A stretch of 64,000 nt of DNA from Rhodanobacter soli. GTDB lineage: Bacteria > Pseudomonadota > Gammaproteobacteria > Xanthomonadales > Rhodanobacteraceae. The notes under the pieces were generated by a model. That model saw only the letters and a list, made by a program, of their open reading frames with translations, was not told the origin of the DNA and made no database searches. Positions 37,626-46,264 of this stretch are shown here, in pieces; the stretch's first letter is position 1; the number at the start of each line of letters is the position of its first letter. The position numbers and the translations under genes are program-made. The stretch is taken from the NCBI RefSeq assembly GCF_040548735.1, contig NZ_JBEPSD010000001.1:1922001-1986000 (forward strand), given 5' to 3'.

Positions 37626-37651
37626 GCAAGGCCCACCGAAGCGGGCCTTGC
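37626..37651 (-). terminator. Terminator or attenuator after the TonB receptor gene
   Basis: GCAAGGCCC (37626-37634) and GGGCCTTGC (37643-37651), 9-bp perfect stem with an 8-base loop, followed on the minus strand by TTTTGATG. Located 40 bases beyond the receptor's stop and 85 bases before the halogenase start. Confidence 0.7.
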
Positions 37652-37690
37652 AGAACGTCATGGCTGCAGGGGATTCCGCTACCGCTCAGC

Positions 37691-40600
37691 TCAGAACCTG
37701 AAATCCGCCGTCAGCTTGTACGTGCGCGGTACGCCGAGAATGTTGCCGATCCGGTTGTAGCTCGGGTTGTACGCGGCACCTGTGTAGTTGTCGATGGTGT
37801 CGTTGTAGTTCTTGAAGTTCAGCACATTCAGAGCATCGAAGCGCAGCTGGAGCACCATGTCGCGACCGAGATCGAAGTTCTTGGTGGCCTGCAGGTCGAT
37901 ATCCCGATAGCCGAAGATCGGCCCACCCACCAGAAAGTGCGAACCCTTAGGTATACCCACGACCGGGTAAGCCGCCGACATTTCGCCCTGGACACCGACC
38001 GAGTTCGGCCACAGGTTGCAGCAGCCGATCGCGGATACCGGCGTCGGTGTGGCCAGGGTCAGCTTGCCGGCGACGGTGATGCCCCATGGCGCATCCACCA
38101 CCCCGGTCATCACCAGCCGGTGCTTGGGCGCCGCACTGGAAGTCTGGAACGGGTAGTACTGGATACCCGGCAGGTCGAACGCGTAGCCGTCCGAATACAA
38201 GCGGTTCTGCGTGGCGTGCGTGTGGGTGTAGGCGATCGTCATGCCCCAGCCGCTCTCGCGGGTATAGGGCTTTTCGGCCGACAGCAGCAGCTGGGTGTTG
38301 TAGGTCGTCTTGCCGTTGTCGAACAGGATCAGATTGCCGATGCCCGGCACGCCCGCGCCGCCCCACTGGTTGGTGAAGTTCTCGTAGTTGTAGAACTTGC
38401 CGTTGGGATAGCGGTTGCCCAGCGTACCGATGATGCCGTCGTACTGGAGAATGCGCGCTAGGGTGACGCTGGTGTTCCAGTCGCCCAGCTTGTTGCGCAT
38501 GCCGAGGCTGAACTGGTCCGAGTACGGCGACTTGATGTTGTTGTTGATCATGTCGACTTCGCTCACACCCGAACCCAGCCCCTGCAGGTTGGCCGCGTCA
38601 AGGTACTTCGGATCCCACGCGAAACAGGACGTGCCGTTGGCCTTGCCCGGGCCGCAGCCGTCGATGGCGGTCGGGTTCTCGAAATCGACGGTCGGCTCGG
38701 ACAGCGCGTTCTTGCTGTTCTCAAGCGAGATCACGTCGAACAGGTTGCGGTCATAGGCGCGGCCGGCACCACCGAAGATCACGTGTTCCTCATCGCCGTT
38801 GAGGTCGTAGGAAAAGCCGAGACGCGGCTGGATCTCGTTCTTCTGTGCGCTGCGGTTGTGGCCGGTGCTGATGTAGTTGTTGATGTTGATGCCGCCGGCA
38901 GCGAGGCTCTGCGCGTACGACTGATTGATGGTCTCGCCGTTGAAATCGTACGTCGGCGCGTTGATTGCGTCCACGATCGGCTGCAGTGTGTGGTAGTCCA
39001 GGAACTGCGGCGACTTCTCGTAGTCCCAGCGCACGCCCAGGTTCACGGTGAGCTTGTCGTTGACCGACCAGTCGTCCTGGATATAGGTGCCGAACTGCTT
39101 GTTCTTGGATACCGCCGTCAGCGGCAGGCCGGAATTGACCTTGCCGAATACCACCTTGTACGGCGTCGCTTCGGTACCGTCGGGAGACACGTTGTAGAAG
39201 TAGTTGGCGTTCGTGGCGCTGTCGCGATCGGAGAGCGTCACTTCCTTGTATTTCACGCCCATCTTGACCACGTGGTCACCGTGCCACGTCAGGTCGTTGA
39301 AGGTGAGGTTGTCCTGGATGCCGTTGCCCTTCTGCGAGGCCTCGAAATACTGGCGCGGATCCTGACCGTTGATCATCAGGATCGTATCCGCCGGGGCGGG
39401 CGCGTTCCAGAAATAGGTGGTGGCCGGCGCGTCGGTGATCGGTGTGGGCGTGTCGAGCGTGCTCTCGTAGGTCCACAGCAGCTCGTTGAACCATGAATCC
39501 GCGCTGTGCTGCCAGCGGGCGTCGAAGCGCTTGTCGTCGTTTTTGTAGTTGTAATTGGCCGAGGCAGCGGTGGTAAGGCCAGCGCCGTAGATCTGCGTTT
39601 CCTTGCGGATCTTCGTGCTCAGCTCGAAACGGTCGCGGTCGGTAGGCTCCCAGTCGATCTTGCCGAAGTACAGGTTCTCCTTGAACGGCAATGCGGTCGG
39701 CCCGAGTTGGGCCTTCGCATCGGCAGGCAGGAAATCGTTGTACGAAACATTGTTGTAGGTGTGGCCCGAGCCGGTGGTGGTGGTCGGGGTGGAGAACTTC
39801 TTCCCCTCGTAAGTCACGAAGAAGTGCAGTTTGTCCGTGATGATCGGGCCACCGAAGGCGCCGCCGTATTCGCGGCTCACGCCACGGGCCTTGTTGTGCG
39901 CATCGCTTTCGGCCGGCGTCTCGGCGCGGAGGCGGTCGCTGGTGAAGGTATTGAACACCTCGCCATGGAACTCGTTGGTGCCGGACTTCGTCTCGGCCGT
40001 GATGGCAGCGGAGGAGATCTGGTCGTACTCGGCCTTGTAGTTCGAGGTGATCACGCGGTACTCGCCGATCGCCAGCTGCGGGAACGGATTGCCTACGTCG
40101 CCATCGTGGTTCGGGCCGGCCTGGCCGGAGATGCCGCCGCCATGCACGTAATTCTTCTGACCGACTCCGTCGATGTATACGTTGACATTGGCGGCAGGCT
40201 GCGCGCCGGCCTTGATCGAGGTCTTGCCGTTTTCGACGTTGAACGCCATGCCCGGTACGGTGTCGGCGAACTCGAGGAAGTTGCGGGTGATCTGCGGCGT
40301 AGTGTTGATCTGATGCAGCGAAACCGTGCTGCCGATTTCCGAGGTCTTCACCTCGGTCAGGGCCGTCGCGGTCACCGAAACCCCGGTCAGGGTGGTGGCA
40401 TTGACGGCGCCAGCCGGTGCGGCGGCTGCCTGCGTCAGGTTGAGAGTGGCGGTCGAGGCCACCGACAGGCGCACGGTCTGCTCGGTGCCGGCGCCGGCGT
40501 CGACGGTGTACGTGCCGGGCGGCAGTCCGACCAGCGCGTAGCTGCCGTCTGCGTTCGCGGTGGTCCGTCGCTGGGCGCCGGTCGCGACGTTCTTCGCCGT

Positions 40601-40747
40601 GATGGTCGCGCTGGGTGGCGCCTTGCCGCGCAGGTTCGCGTTGGCGGACTGCGCCCACGAGACCATCGGGACGCCGGCCACCGCGATCACCGCGGTGCTG
40701 ATGAGGCTGGCGAGCAGTTTCTTTCTGAGTTGTATGGATGCTTTCAT
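37691..40747 (-). CDS. TonB-dependent outer-membrane receptor with N-terminal carboxypeptidase-regulatory-like domain
   Basis: 1018 aa. Signal peptide LLASLISTAVIAVAGVPMVS, then an Ig-like carboxypeptidase-regulatory domain (about residues 37-110, with NADGSYALVGLPPGTYTVDA), a plug domain (ITRNFLEFADTVPGMAFN, VYIDGVGQKNYVHGGG) and a 22-strand-type barrel ending in KLTADFRF with the terminal Phe needed for BAM insertion. This is the Oar-like class. It probably imports an oligosaccharide, judged by the linked hydrolase, ABC genes and LacI regulator. The ATG at 40747 has GGGAGGG upstream and overlaps the LacI gene stop as ATGA; a longer frame to 41845 is shadow reading. Confidence 0.93.
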   Translation of the reverse strand: MKASIQLRKKLLASLISTAVIAVAGVPMVSWAQSANANLRGKAPPSATITAKNVATGAQRRTTANADGSYALVGLPPGTYTVDAGAGTEQTVRLSVASTATLNLTQAAAAPAGAVNATTLTGVSVTATALTEVKTSEIGSTVSLHQINTTPQITRNFLEFADTVPGMAFNVENGKTSIKAGAQPAANVNVYIDGVGQKNYVHGGGISGQAGPNHDGDVGNPFPQLAIGEYRVITSNYKAEYDQISSAAITAETKSGTNEFHGEVFNTFTSDRLRAETPAESDAHNKARGVSREYGGAFGGPIITDKLHFFVTYEGKKFSTPTTTTGSGHTYNNVSYNDFLPADAKAQLGPTALPFKENLYFGKIDWEPTDRDRFELSTKIRKETQIYGAGLTTAASANYNYKNDDKRFDARWQHSADSWFNELLWTYESTLDTPTPITDAPATTYFWNAPAPADTILMINGQDPRQYFEASQKGNGIQDNLTFNDLTWHGDHVVKMGVKYKEVTLSDRDSATNANYFYNVSPDGTEATPYKVVFGKVNSGLPLTAVSKNKQFGTYIQDDWSVNDKLTVNLGVRWDYEKSPQFLDYHTLQPIVDAINAPTYDFNGETINQSYAQSLAAGGININNYISTGHNRSAQKNEIQPRLGFSYDLNGDEEHVIFGGAGRAYDRNLFDVISLENSKNALSEPTVDFENPTAIDGCGPGKANGTSCFAWDPKYLDAANLQGLGSGVSEVDMINNNIKSPYSDQFSLGMRNKLGDWNTSVTLARILQYDGIIGTLGNRYPNGKFYNYENFTNQWGGAGVPGIGNLILFDNGKTTYNTQLLLSAEKPYTRESGWGMTIAYTHTHATQNRLYSDGYAFDLPGIQYYPFQTSSAAPKHRLVMTGVVDAPWGITVAGKLTLATPTPVSAIGCCNLWPNSVGVQGEMSAAYPVVGIPKGSHFLVGGPIFGYRDIDLQATKNFDLGRDMVLQLRFDALNVLNFKNYNDTIDNYTGAAYNPSYNRIGNILGVPRTYKLTADFRF

Positions 40748-41817
40748 GACTTCCCTCCCGTACCGGATGACCGATTCCCCGAACCGAAAACCTTGCCTTT
40801 TGCTGCCCCAGGCTGCCGCGCCGCGCCGCAGGTCTCGCGGGTGACGATCTCGCAGTCGAGCGTATGTGCGGATGCCGCGTCCGGGCGGGATTCCTCCAAC
40901 ATTGCCGCCAGCTGTTCGAGCGCGCTGCGGCCCAGGTCGACGATGCGCACGCGCACCGTGCTGAGTGGCGGCGTGACGTAGCGCGCGATCGGAATGTCGT
41001 CGAAGCCGGCCAGCGCGATCTCGCGCGGCACGTCCACGCCGGCTTCCTTGAAGGCATAAAGGCAACCCACGGCCATCATGTCGTTGGCGGCGAACACGGC
41101 GTCGGGCCGCGGCTTGCGTGCGAGCAGCTGCTGTCCGGCGCGATAGCCGGACTCCTCGTTGAAATCGCCCGCCACCACGTCCAGCGGTGCGTGCGGGGCG
41201 TACTTCGCCATCGCCGCGCGATAACCGAGCTCGCGCTGCTGCGCGTCGAAGTTGCCGGCGGGACCGGCGATGAAGGTCACGTTGGAGTGGCCCGCCTCCA
41301 GCAGATGCCGCACCATGGCGTAGGCGCCGCCGTAGTTGTCGATGTTGAGCACCGCGTACGCCTTGCTCTTCACCGCGCTGTTGAGCAGCACGGCCGGCAC
41401 GCTGGCGGGAAGGTTGGCGCGCAGGAACGCGGCATCGACGTGTCCGGACAGGATCAGCATGCCGTCGACGCGGCCCTGCATCGCGCGCAGCGCGGCGGCG
41501 GCATCCTCGGCACCGTCGTGCGAACTGGAGACCAGCAGGTGCAGGCCGCGCGCACGCGCGGCCAGGTCGATGCCGCGGATCAGTTCGGAAAAGAACTCGC
41601 CGTGCAGGTCCGGCAGCAGCGCGCCGATCGTGTGCGTGCGCCGTGTGATCAGGCTGCGCGCGCCGGCGTGCGGCACGTAGCTCAAGCGCGTGGCCACGTC
41701 GTGGATGCGCTGGCTGGTGGCCGCGGTGACGCCGCCACCCCCATTCAGCGCACGCGATACCGAGGCCACGGAAACCCCGGCCTCGCGCGCCACGTCTTTG
41801 ATTGTCACTGTTGCCAT
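40744..41817 (-). CDS. LacI family transcriptional regulator
   Basis: 357 aa. N-terminal helix-turn-helix and hinge: TIKDVAREAGVSVASVSRAL (residues 5-24) then YVPHAGARSL, followed by a periplasmic-binding-protein-like effector domain (IGALLPDLHGEFFSELIRGI, FAANDMMAVGCLYAFKEAGV, LAGFDDIPIARYVTPPLSTV). The ATG at 41817 fits the family; the frame to 41898 is longer. Its stop overlaps the TonB receptor start, so regulator and receptor are co-translated. Two LacI-type operator candidates lie 38-124 bp upstream, so autoregulation is likely; the effector is presumably the imported sugar. Confidence 0.94.
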   Translation of the reverse strand: MATVTIKDVAREAGVSVASVSRALNGGGGVTAATSQRIHDVATRLSYVPHAGARSLITRRTHTIGALLPDLHGEFFSELIRGIDLAARARGLHLLVSSSHDGAEDAAAALRAMQGRVDGMLILSGHVDAAFLRANLPASVPAVLLNSAVKSKAYAVLNIDNYGGAYAMVRHLLEAGHSNVTFIAGPAGNFDAQQRELGYRAAMAKYAPHAPLDVVAGDFNEESGYRAGQQLLARKPRPDAVFAANDMMAVGCLYAFKEAGVDVPREIALAGFDDIPIARYVTPPLSTVRVRIVDLGRSALEQLAAMLEESRPDAASAHTLDCEIVTRETCGAARQPGAAKGKVFGSGNRSSGTGGKS

Positions 41818-41855
41818 GCGAGTTGCCCCGAGTGCCGAACTCCATTGCGGCGACA

Positions 41856-41871
41856 ACGTAATCGTTTTCAT
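41856..41871. promoter_or_regulatory. LacI-family operator candidate S1
   Basis: ACGTAATCGTTTTCAT; on the minus strand ATGAAAACGATTACGT, an imperfect palindrome about a central CG. It shares AAACGATTAC with the site between the GH1 and ATPase genes (44840-44855). Located 38 bp upstream of the LacI start. Confidence 0.65.
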
Positions 41872-41924
41872 GAAGCCTTGTAAAGCATCCGCTAACAAGG
41901 CTTCTGCTGCGCTGCGGAAGGTTT

Positions 41925-41940
41925 ACGCAAACGTTTTCAT
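41925..41940. promoter_or_regulatory. LacI-family operator candidate S2
   Basis: ACGCAAACGTTTTCAT, a palindrome about a central CG with half-sites ACGCAAAC / ATGAAAAC. It shares CGTTTTCATGA with S1, 69 bp away, a spacing that could allow looping between two bound dimers. Confidence 0.65.
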
Positions 41941-42096
41941 GAGTGGGCCGGACAAGTGGCTGGCGGAGCGGAAAATGCGTGATTGGATCGGGCGGATCGC
42001 GTTATGGCAATGCAGCATGCCGCGGATGAGGCGGGTGCCGGGCTGGAGCGTAATGCGCGGCATTTGCGGACGACGTCTCAATTCGGGTCGTTTTTG

Positions 42097-42128
42097 CCTG
42101 TTGTTAAAAATTTCTTCCTGTCGTTAAA
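42097..42128. repeat. Pair of direct repeats upstream of the SPFH gene
   Basis: CCTGTTGTTAAA (42097-42108) and CCTGTCGTTAAA (42117-42128) start 20 bp apart, nearly two helical turns. That layout is typical of an activator or response-regulator site upstream of a promoter. The bound protein is unknown. Confidence 0.45.
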
Positions 42129-42218
42129 TCAGGGTTAATCTATGTCCGCTCAGTCGGCTGTATCCTCAAGTTGCCGTGATAGCGAAGAAACACTCACCAA
42201 GTAACTGATTTGCATACC

Positions 42219-42674
42219 ATGACCCTGCTGTCCACCCTCTTGCTCCTGTGCGCCGTGCTGATCCTCAGCGCGGTCCGGCGCGTGCCGGCCGGGCGGGTCT
42301 ACAGCCTGTATCGCCGCGGCAAGCTGGTGCGCGTGCTGCAGTCGGGTACGCATCTGGTGTTGCCGCTGTTTGACCGGGTCGCCCACAAGATCAACCTGGC
42401 CGGCCAGACCCTGCGTTTCGAGGAGCCGCTGGCCGAGGCGCACGACGTGCGCGGCACGGTGTACTGGCAGGTGCTGGAGCCGGAGCGGGCCGATGCGGTA
42501 TTCGAGCAGGTCGACCAGCTGATCCGCCGCGGCGCCCAGGAAGCGCTGCGCAGCGAGCCGGCGGCCGATAGCGCCGATCGCCGCGATCTCGGCGCACGGG
42601 TGAAGCAGGCCTTGAACAGCGCGCTGCGCGAGCGCGGCATGATGGTGACCCGGGTCGACCTCGACGTCGCCTGA
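42219..42674 (+). CDS. Short SPFH/Band 7-like membrane protein
   Basis: 151 aa from the ATG at 42219 (a TTG at 42210 is also in frame). An N-terminal membrane helix (LLSTLLLLCAVLILSAV) is followed by a prohibitin-like start: RRVPAGRVYSLYRRGKLVRV, LQSGTHLVLPLFDRVAHKIN. The protein then ends with RVKQALNSALRERGMMVTRV. It is much shorter than normal stomatin/slipin proteins (about 250-300 aa), lacking the C-terminal coiled coil. Function unknown. A terminator follows at 42737. Confidence 0.72.
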   Translation: MTLLSTLLLLCAVLILSAVRRVPAGRVYSLYRRGKLVRVLQSGTHLVLPLFDRVAHKINLAGQTLRFEEPLAEAHDVRGTVYWQVLEPERADAVFEQVDQLIRRGAQEALRSEPAADSADRRDLGARVKQALNSALRERGMMVTRVDLDVA

Positions 42675-42736
42675 CCACGGGTAGTGCGCCAGGGCGCCCG
42701 AGAGCGCCCGCGCCGCAGGGGATTTGCAAGTCTTCG

Positions 42737-42760
42737 ACCCGCCTCGGCGGGTTTTCTTTT
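42737..42760 (+). terminator. Rho-independent terminator after the SPFH gene
   Basis: ACCCGC (42737-42742), loop CTCG, GCGGGT (42747-42752), then TTTCTTTT. A compact stem with a T-rich tail, before rsmG. Confidence 0.8.
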
Positions 42761-42818
42761 GTTGGCAATGCCGGTCGCGCCGCGGATACTTTGCGCCCCA
42801 CGCCTCTTGAGTGACCCG

Positions 42819-43448
42819 ATGACTACGCGCGACGCCTTGCAGGCACGACTCGAACAAGGCATCGCCGCGCTGGGACTGCAGCTGCCGGCGGAGGCGGTGC
42901 CGCGGCTGCTCGACTACCAGGCCCTGCTGCAGCGCTGGAACGCTGCCTACAACCTCACCGCGGTGCGCGATCCGGCGGAGATGGTCACCCGTCACCTGCT
43001 CGATTCGCTGGCGATCCTGCCGTACGTGCAGGGCCGGACCCTGGCCGACCTGGGCACCGGTCCAGGCCTGCCCGGCATCGTGCTGGCGATCGCCGCGCCG
43101 GGGCGGGAGATCCTGCTGGTCGATTCCAATGGCAAGAAGGTGCGCTTCCTGCGCGAGGCGATCCGAGCGCTGAAACTCGACGGCGTGAGCGCTGTGCAGT
43201 CGCGGGTGGAAGACGTGCAGGGACAGTACGACTGCGTCACCGCGCGCGCGTTCGCCAGTCTCGCCGACATGCTCGGCTGGGGCGGCCACCTGCTGGCGCC
43301 GGACGGGATCTGGCTGGCGATGAAGGGCAAGCGGCCGGACGACGAACTGCCCGGCATCCCGGCCGGTTTCGAGCTGCGCGGCACGCACGAGCTGGCGGTA
43401 CCGGGGCTGCCGGCCGAACGCCATCTGCTGGTGCTCGGCCGCGCCTGA
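42819..43448 (+). CDS. rsmG: 16S rRNA (guanine-N7) methyltransferase RsmG
   Basis: Methylates G527 of 16S rRNA with S-adenosylmethionine. 209 aa (E. coli 207). Family landmarks: LLQRWNAAYNLTAVRDPAEM, RHLLDSLAILPYV, the SAM-binding loop LADLGTGPGLPGIVLAIAAP, LVDSNGKKVRFLREAI and VTARAFASLADML. The ATG at 42819 fits homologues; an open frame from 42684 is longer. It is convergent with the GH1 gene, nine bases apart. In many bacteria parA-parB follow directly; here GH1 and an ABC ATPase gene intervene. Confidence 0.96.
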   Translation: MTTRDALQARLEQGIAALGLQLPAEAVPRLLDYQALLQRWNAAYNLTAVRDPAEMVTRHLLDSLAILPYVQGRTLADLGTGPGLPGIVLAIAAPGREILLVDSNGKKVRFLREAIRALKLDGVSAVQSRVEDVQGQYDCVTARAFASLADMLGWGGHLLAPDGIWLAMKGKRPDDELPGIPAGFELRGTHELAVPGLPAERHLLVLGRA

Positions 43449-43457
43449 TCCGCGGCT

Positions 43458-44813
43458 TTATTCGTCCAGCACGCCGCCGTTGCTCTCGATCACCTGCGCA
43501 TACAGCTTCGCACTGGCCTTCGGCGTGCGCTGCTGGGTGGCGAAGTCGACGTGGTACAGGCCGAAGCGCTTGGAGAAGCCCAGCGACCACTCCAGGTTGT
43601 CCAGCAGCGACCACGCGTAATAGCCCTTCAGATTCACGCCCGCCGCGATGGCGTCGTGCAGCGCCCTGAGGTGCTTGCGCAGGTAGTTCGTGCGCAGCGG
43701 ATCGTCGAGCACGCCGTTCTCGGCCACCGGCGGGTCGTAGAACGCCGAACCGTTTTCGGTGATGAACAGCGGGATGTCGCCGTAGCGCTGCTTGAACCAG
43801 GTCAGCGTGTCGGTCAGGCCCTGTTCGAACACCTCCCAGCCGGTCTCGGTGTGGGTCTTGTTCGGCTGGCGTACCGGGACCGCCCGCAACGGATACGCGT
43901 TCGCGTCGTGCTTCACCACCGCGCGGGTGTAGTAGTTGATGCCCACGAAATCGACCGGCTGGTTCGTCAGCTCGAAATCGTCGGCCGGGAAATCCGGCCA
44001 TGCCTCGCCGAAGATCTCCTTCAGCTCCGGCGGATAGCTGCCCAGCAGGGCCGGGTCGGCGAATTGCTGGTTCATGTAGGCATGCGCGCGGCGGGTGGCG
44101 GCGAGGTCCTCGGCGCTGTCCGAGTACGGGTACTTCGGTTCGATGTTGAACACCACGCCGATCTCGTGCTTTCCATGCGCGCGATACGCCTGGATGCCGG
44201 CGCCGCTGGCGCGCATCAGGTTGTGCGCGGCGATCGGCGCCTCGAACTTGTTGCGATGGCCCGGCGCCAGCGCGCCGTGCAGGTAACCGCCATCGGTGAC
44301 CACCCAGGGCTCGTTGAGCGTGGACCAGCGCGGCACGCGGTCGTCCAGCGCCTTGAACATCACTTCGGCGTAGTCGGCGAACCAGTGCGCGATGTCGCGG
44401 TTGAGCCAGCCGCCGCGGTCGTCCAGCGCCGCCGGCAGGTCCCAGTGGAACAGCGTGGCGTTCGGTGCGATGCCGTTCTCCAGCAGTTCGTCGACCAGCC
44501 GCGAATAGAAATCCAGCCCCTTCGGATTGACCCGGCCGGTGCCCTCGGGCAGCACCCGCGCCCAGTTGATGCTGAAGCGGTAGCCCTGGAGGCCCAGCGC
44601 CTTCATCAACTGCACGTCGCTCTTGTAGCGGCGGTAGTGGTCGCAGGCGACGTCGCCGGTGTCGCCGTTGACCATCATTCCCGGCGTATGCGCGAAGCGC
44701 TGCCAGATGCTGGGGCCGGCGCCATCGGCCAGTGGCGAGCCCTCGATCTGATAGGCCGAAGTGGCCGCACCCCAATGGAAGCCGTCGGGAAAGCGGAAGC
44801 TGGGGCGGGTCAT
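43458..44813 (-). CDS. GH1 family beta-glucosidase
   Basis: 451 aa, cytoplasmic (no signal peptide). Retaining GH1 enzyme with acid/base Glu168 in STLNEPW, nucleophile Glu353 in LFITENGSAFYD, the N-terminal signature FRFPDGFHWGAATSAYQIEG and aglycone/glycone residues in WSLLDNLEWSLGFSKRFGLY. It should hydrolyse terminal beta-glucosides, perhaps the imported oligosaccharide; specificity unknown. The ATG at 44813 has AGGA six bases upstream. It is divergent from the sugar ABC ATPase gene across 128 bp holding a LacI-type operator. Confidence 0.95.
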   Translation of the reverse strand: MTRPSFRFPDGFHWGAATSAYQIEGSPLADGAGPSIWQRFAHTPGMMVNGDTGDVACDHYRRYKSDVQLMKALGLQGYRFSINWARVLPEGTGRVNPKGLDFYSRLVDELLENGIAPNATLFHWDLPAALDDRGGWLNRDIAHWFADYAEVMFKALDDRVPRWSTLNEPWVVTDGGYLHGALAPGHRNKFEAPIAAHNLMRASGAGIQAYRAHGKHEIGVVFNIEPKYPYSDSAEDLAATRRAHAYMNQQFADPALLGSYPPELKEIFGEAWPDFPADDFELTNQPVDFVGINYYTRAVVKHDANAYPLRAVPVRQPNKTHTETGWEVFEQGLTDTLTWFKQRYGDIPLFITENGSAFYDPPVAENGVLDDPLRTNYLRKHLRALHDAIAAGVNLKGYYAWSLLDNLEWSLGFSKRFGLYHVDFATQQRTPKASAKLYAQVIESNGGVLDE

Positions 44814-44839
44814 GGGGGTTCCTGCAGCCAAAGTGCTTG

Positions 44840-44855
44840 ATGTAAACGATTACAT
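44840..44855. promoter_or_regulatory. LacI-family operator candidate S3 (GH1 / ABC ATPase promoter)
   Basis: ATGTAAACGATTACAT, a 16-bp palindrome with one mismatched pair and a central CG. It resembles S1 and S2 near the LacI gene, sharing AAACGATTAC with S1. For the rightward ATPase promoter it falls between a possible -35 TTGATG (44838-44843) and -10 AGAATA (44861-44866); for GH1 it lies in the leader just upstream of the start, both good repression positions. Confidence 0.75.
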
Positions 44856-44941
44856 CGGCAGAATAGCCGAATGTTTCGCCGATGTGCAGACAAGTGCATG
44901 CTGCGGCGATGACGGCCGTCGTGGCCAACCCCGGAGAATTC

Positions 44942-46033
<1,092 letters not shown>

Positions 46034-46070
46034 GCGCGGGCAGCGCTCGGCGGGGTGAGGCATTACACTA

Positions 46071-46232
46071 GGAGCGTGGACGGCAGAAACCGTCCGGGCT
46101 GCAAAGCCCTCTGCGCGGTCCACTTTTCCGCCGCTTCTTGGCCCATAGAACCACTATGGGCCGGCGAATCGTCGAAAAACTGTCCTCGCGCAGAGAGCTT
46201 TTCGCCTCGGACGTTTCTGTCGCCCACGCTCC
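46071..46232. repeat. 162-bp near-palindromic element (MITE-like) upstream of parA
   Basis: The whole segment reads nearly the same on both strands. Its ends are GGAGCGTGG (46071-46079) and CCACGCTCC (46224-46232), and the centre is GGCCCATAG-AACCA-CTATGGGCC (46140-46162). CTCTGCGCG (46109-46117) is mirrored by CGCGCAGAG (46187-46195), and CAGAAAC (46084-46090) by GTTTCTG. By eye about 60 of 80 aligned arm positions match, with small gaps. No clear target-site duplication or coding potential. In RNA it would fold into a long rod. It ends 32 bp before the parA ATG. Confidence 0.8.
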
Positions 46233-46264
46233 ACCCTCTCCACGCGTACGGTAGCTATCCATCC

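Larger units (their letters stand above)
41818..42218. promoter_or_regulatory. Divergent regulatory region between LacI gene and SPFH gene
   Basis: This 401-bp gap has no gene. It holds two operator-like sites near the LacI gene (41856-41871 and 41925-41940) and, nearer the SPFH gene, two direct CCTGTYGTTAAA repeats 20 bp apart (42097-42108, 42117-42128). For the leftward promoter TTTACA (41891-41886, minus strand) is a possible -35, with the inner operator lying in the spacer/-10 zone. The middle part, about 41945-42090, shows nothing recognisable. Confidence 0.5.

Noticed and set aside
37691..41845. A 1384-codon leftward open frame suggesting a fusion ahead of the TonB receptor
   Set aside because: The upstream part is high-GC shadow reading of the LacI gene; the real receptor has a clear signal peptide and SD at 40747.
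40744..41898. LacI start at 41898
   Set aside because: The added 27 residues precede the HTH without similarity and overlap operator S1.
46071..46232. Riboswitch or known structured RNA upstream of parA
   Set aside because: The symmetry of the whole 162 bp, including its ends, fits a DNA palindrome better; no known riboswitch consensus was recognised. Local alternative stems (46078-46095, 46096-46109) are by-products.
46055..46264. N-terminal extension of parA through the palindrome
   Set aside because: The 70 extra residues have no homology to ParA and are the translation of the repeat element.
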